Source of the DNA: Azospirillum soli
GTDB lineage: Bacteria; Pseudomonadota; Alphaproteobacteria; Azospirillales; Azospirillaceae
NCBI RefSeq assembly: GCF_017876165.1
Contig: NZ_JAGINQ010000001.1
Coordinates: 62,001-126,000, forward strand
Direction: 5' to 3'
Length of the DNA: 64,000 nucleotides
Below are positions 63,799 through 64,000 of this stretch, piece after piece. The notes under the pieces are model-generated. The model had not been told where the DNA came from, searched no databases, and saw only the letters and a list, made by a program, of their open reading frames with translations. Position 1 is the stretch's first letter. Each line of letters starts with the position of its first letter. The position numbers were made by a program, and so were the translations under genes.

Positions 63799-64000
63799 TT
63801 AGGGAATCAAGGGCGACCATGCGGGATCGGACGCGTCAACCGGCGTGATGACACGGCGCTCGTTGGCACCAGTCACGTCGATGGAATACATCTTCGCGCT
63901 GCGGCCACGGCCGTCGCCGCTCGGCACGTCGCGGAAGAACATCAGAACGCGGCCGTTCGGCGCCCAGGTCGGGCCTTCCACGTGGAACGACTCGGTCAGG
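63799..64000 (-). CDS. tolB: TolB, C-terminal part only
   Basis: About the last 67 residues of TolB, the periplasmic beta-propeller of the Tol-Pal system; the gene continues past the window end. [24 protein letters not shown] carries the WAPNGRxLMF propeller-blade motif, and [26 protein letters not shown] is the typical TolB C-terminus. Same strand and order as pal, cpoB and tilS. Confidence 0.93.
   Translation of the reverse strand, partial: LTESFHVEGPTWAPNGRVLMFFRDVPSGDGRGRSAKMYSIDVTGANERRVITPVDASDPAWSPLIP

Overview
This is a G+C-rich chromosomal segment of an alphaproteobacterium, most likely Azospirillum or a close Rhodospirillales relative. That is an inference from a MucR-type regulator, the order tolB-pal-cpoB-tilS-ftsH, the murA/DUF2948 pair with dcd, many two-component and c-di-GMP signalling genes, and high third-position G+C. 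No rRNA operon, CRISPR array or intact prophage is visible. The only recognised RNA gene is tRNA-Thr(GGT), and the only recognised riboswitch is a guanidine-II (mini-ykkC) element.

Layout. 0.3-4.4 kb: mucR regulator, small conserved proteins, DUF892 ferritin-like, FliL-like, DUF488 and ElaA-type acetyltransferase genes. 4.4-7.0 kb: ATP-dependent DNA ligase and its MBL exonuclease, leftward. 7.0-13.5 kb: psuG, mtnP, a rhomboid protease, a crotonase and a GH5-RTX secreted glycosidase. 13.6-15.2 kb: an accessory patch with an IS256-type transposase relic and an AT-rich orphan effector/toxin-like gene. 15.5-18.6 kb: the ligase-associated helicase and PdeM nuclease, the other half of the four-gene ligase-associated cassette, which is split here. 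18.7-24.8 kb: fasciclin protein, photolyase, PhoX-type phosphatase, then zur and a His-rich COG0523 metallochaperone. 24.8-33.9 kb: a membrane protein/GT2 pair, an anion transporter, small enzymes, a soluble chemoreceptor, a CDF metal transporter and pdxH. 34.0-37.4 kb: lipoprotein, DnaJ-like chaperone and a second FtsH-type protease. 37.5-42.2 kb: response regulator, REC-DUF3369-histidine kinase, an unknown gene and a REC-GGDEF diguanylate cyclase. 42.6-43.0 kb: guanidine-II riboswitch and Gdx exporter. 43-49 kb: housekeeping (SDR, OsmC, DUF2948, murA, dcd, GNAT, EamA). 49.1-57.9 kb: surface-polysaccharide genes. 58.1-64 kb: tRNA-Thr, ftsH, tilS, cpoB, pal and partial tolB.

How the genes work together. 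The ligase, exonuclease, helicase and PdeM genes probably form one DNA repair pathway despite being 8.5 kb apart. Zur with COG0523 is a zinc-scarcity module with a likely operator touching the zur start. DnaJ plus FtsH is a protein quality-control pair. The polysaccharide genes at 51.8-57.9 kb look like a module that makes a UDP-4-keto-6-deoxy amino sugar, reduces it and loads it on undecaprenyl phosphate. The riboswitch-exporter pair removes guanidinium.

The most unusual items are the orphan VIQRM-motif toxin-like protein at 14.1-15.2 kb, the split ligase cassette beside it, the guanidine-II switch with its mutually exclusive anti-Shine-Dalgarno, a MucR protein lacking the second zinc-binding histidine, and a cluster of near-perfect hairpins downstream of the chemoreceptor.
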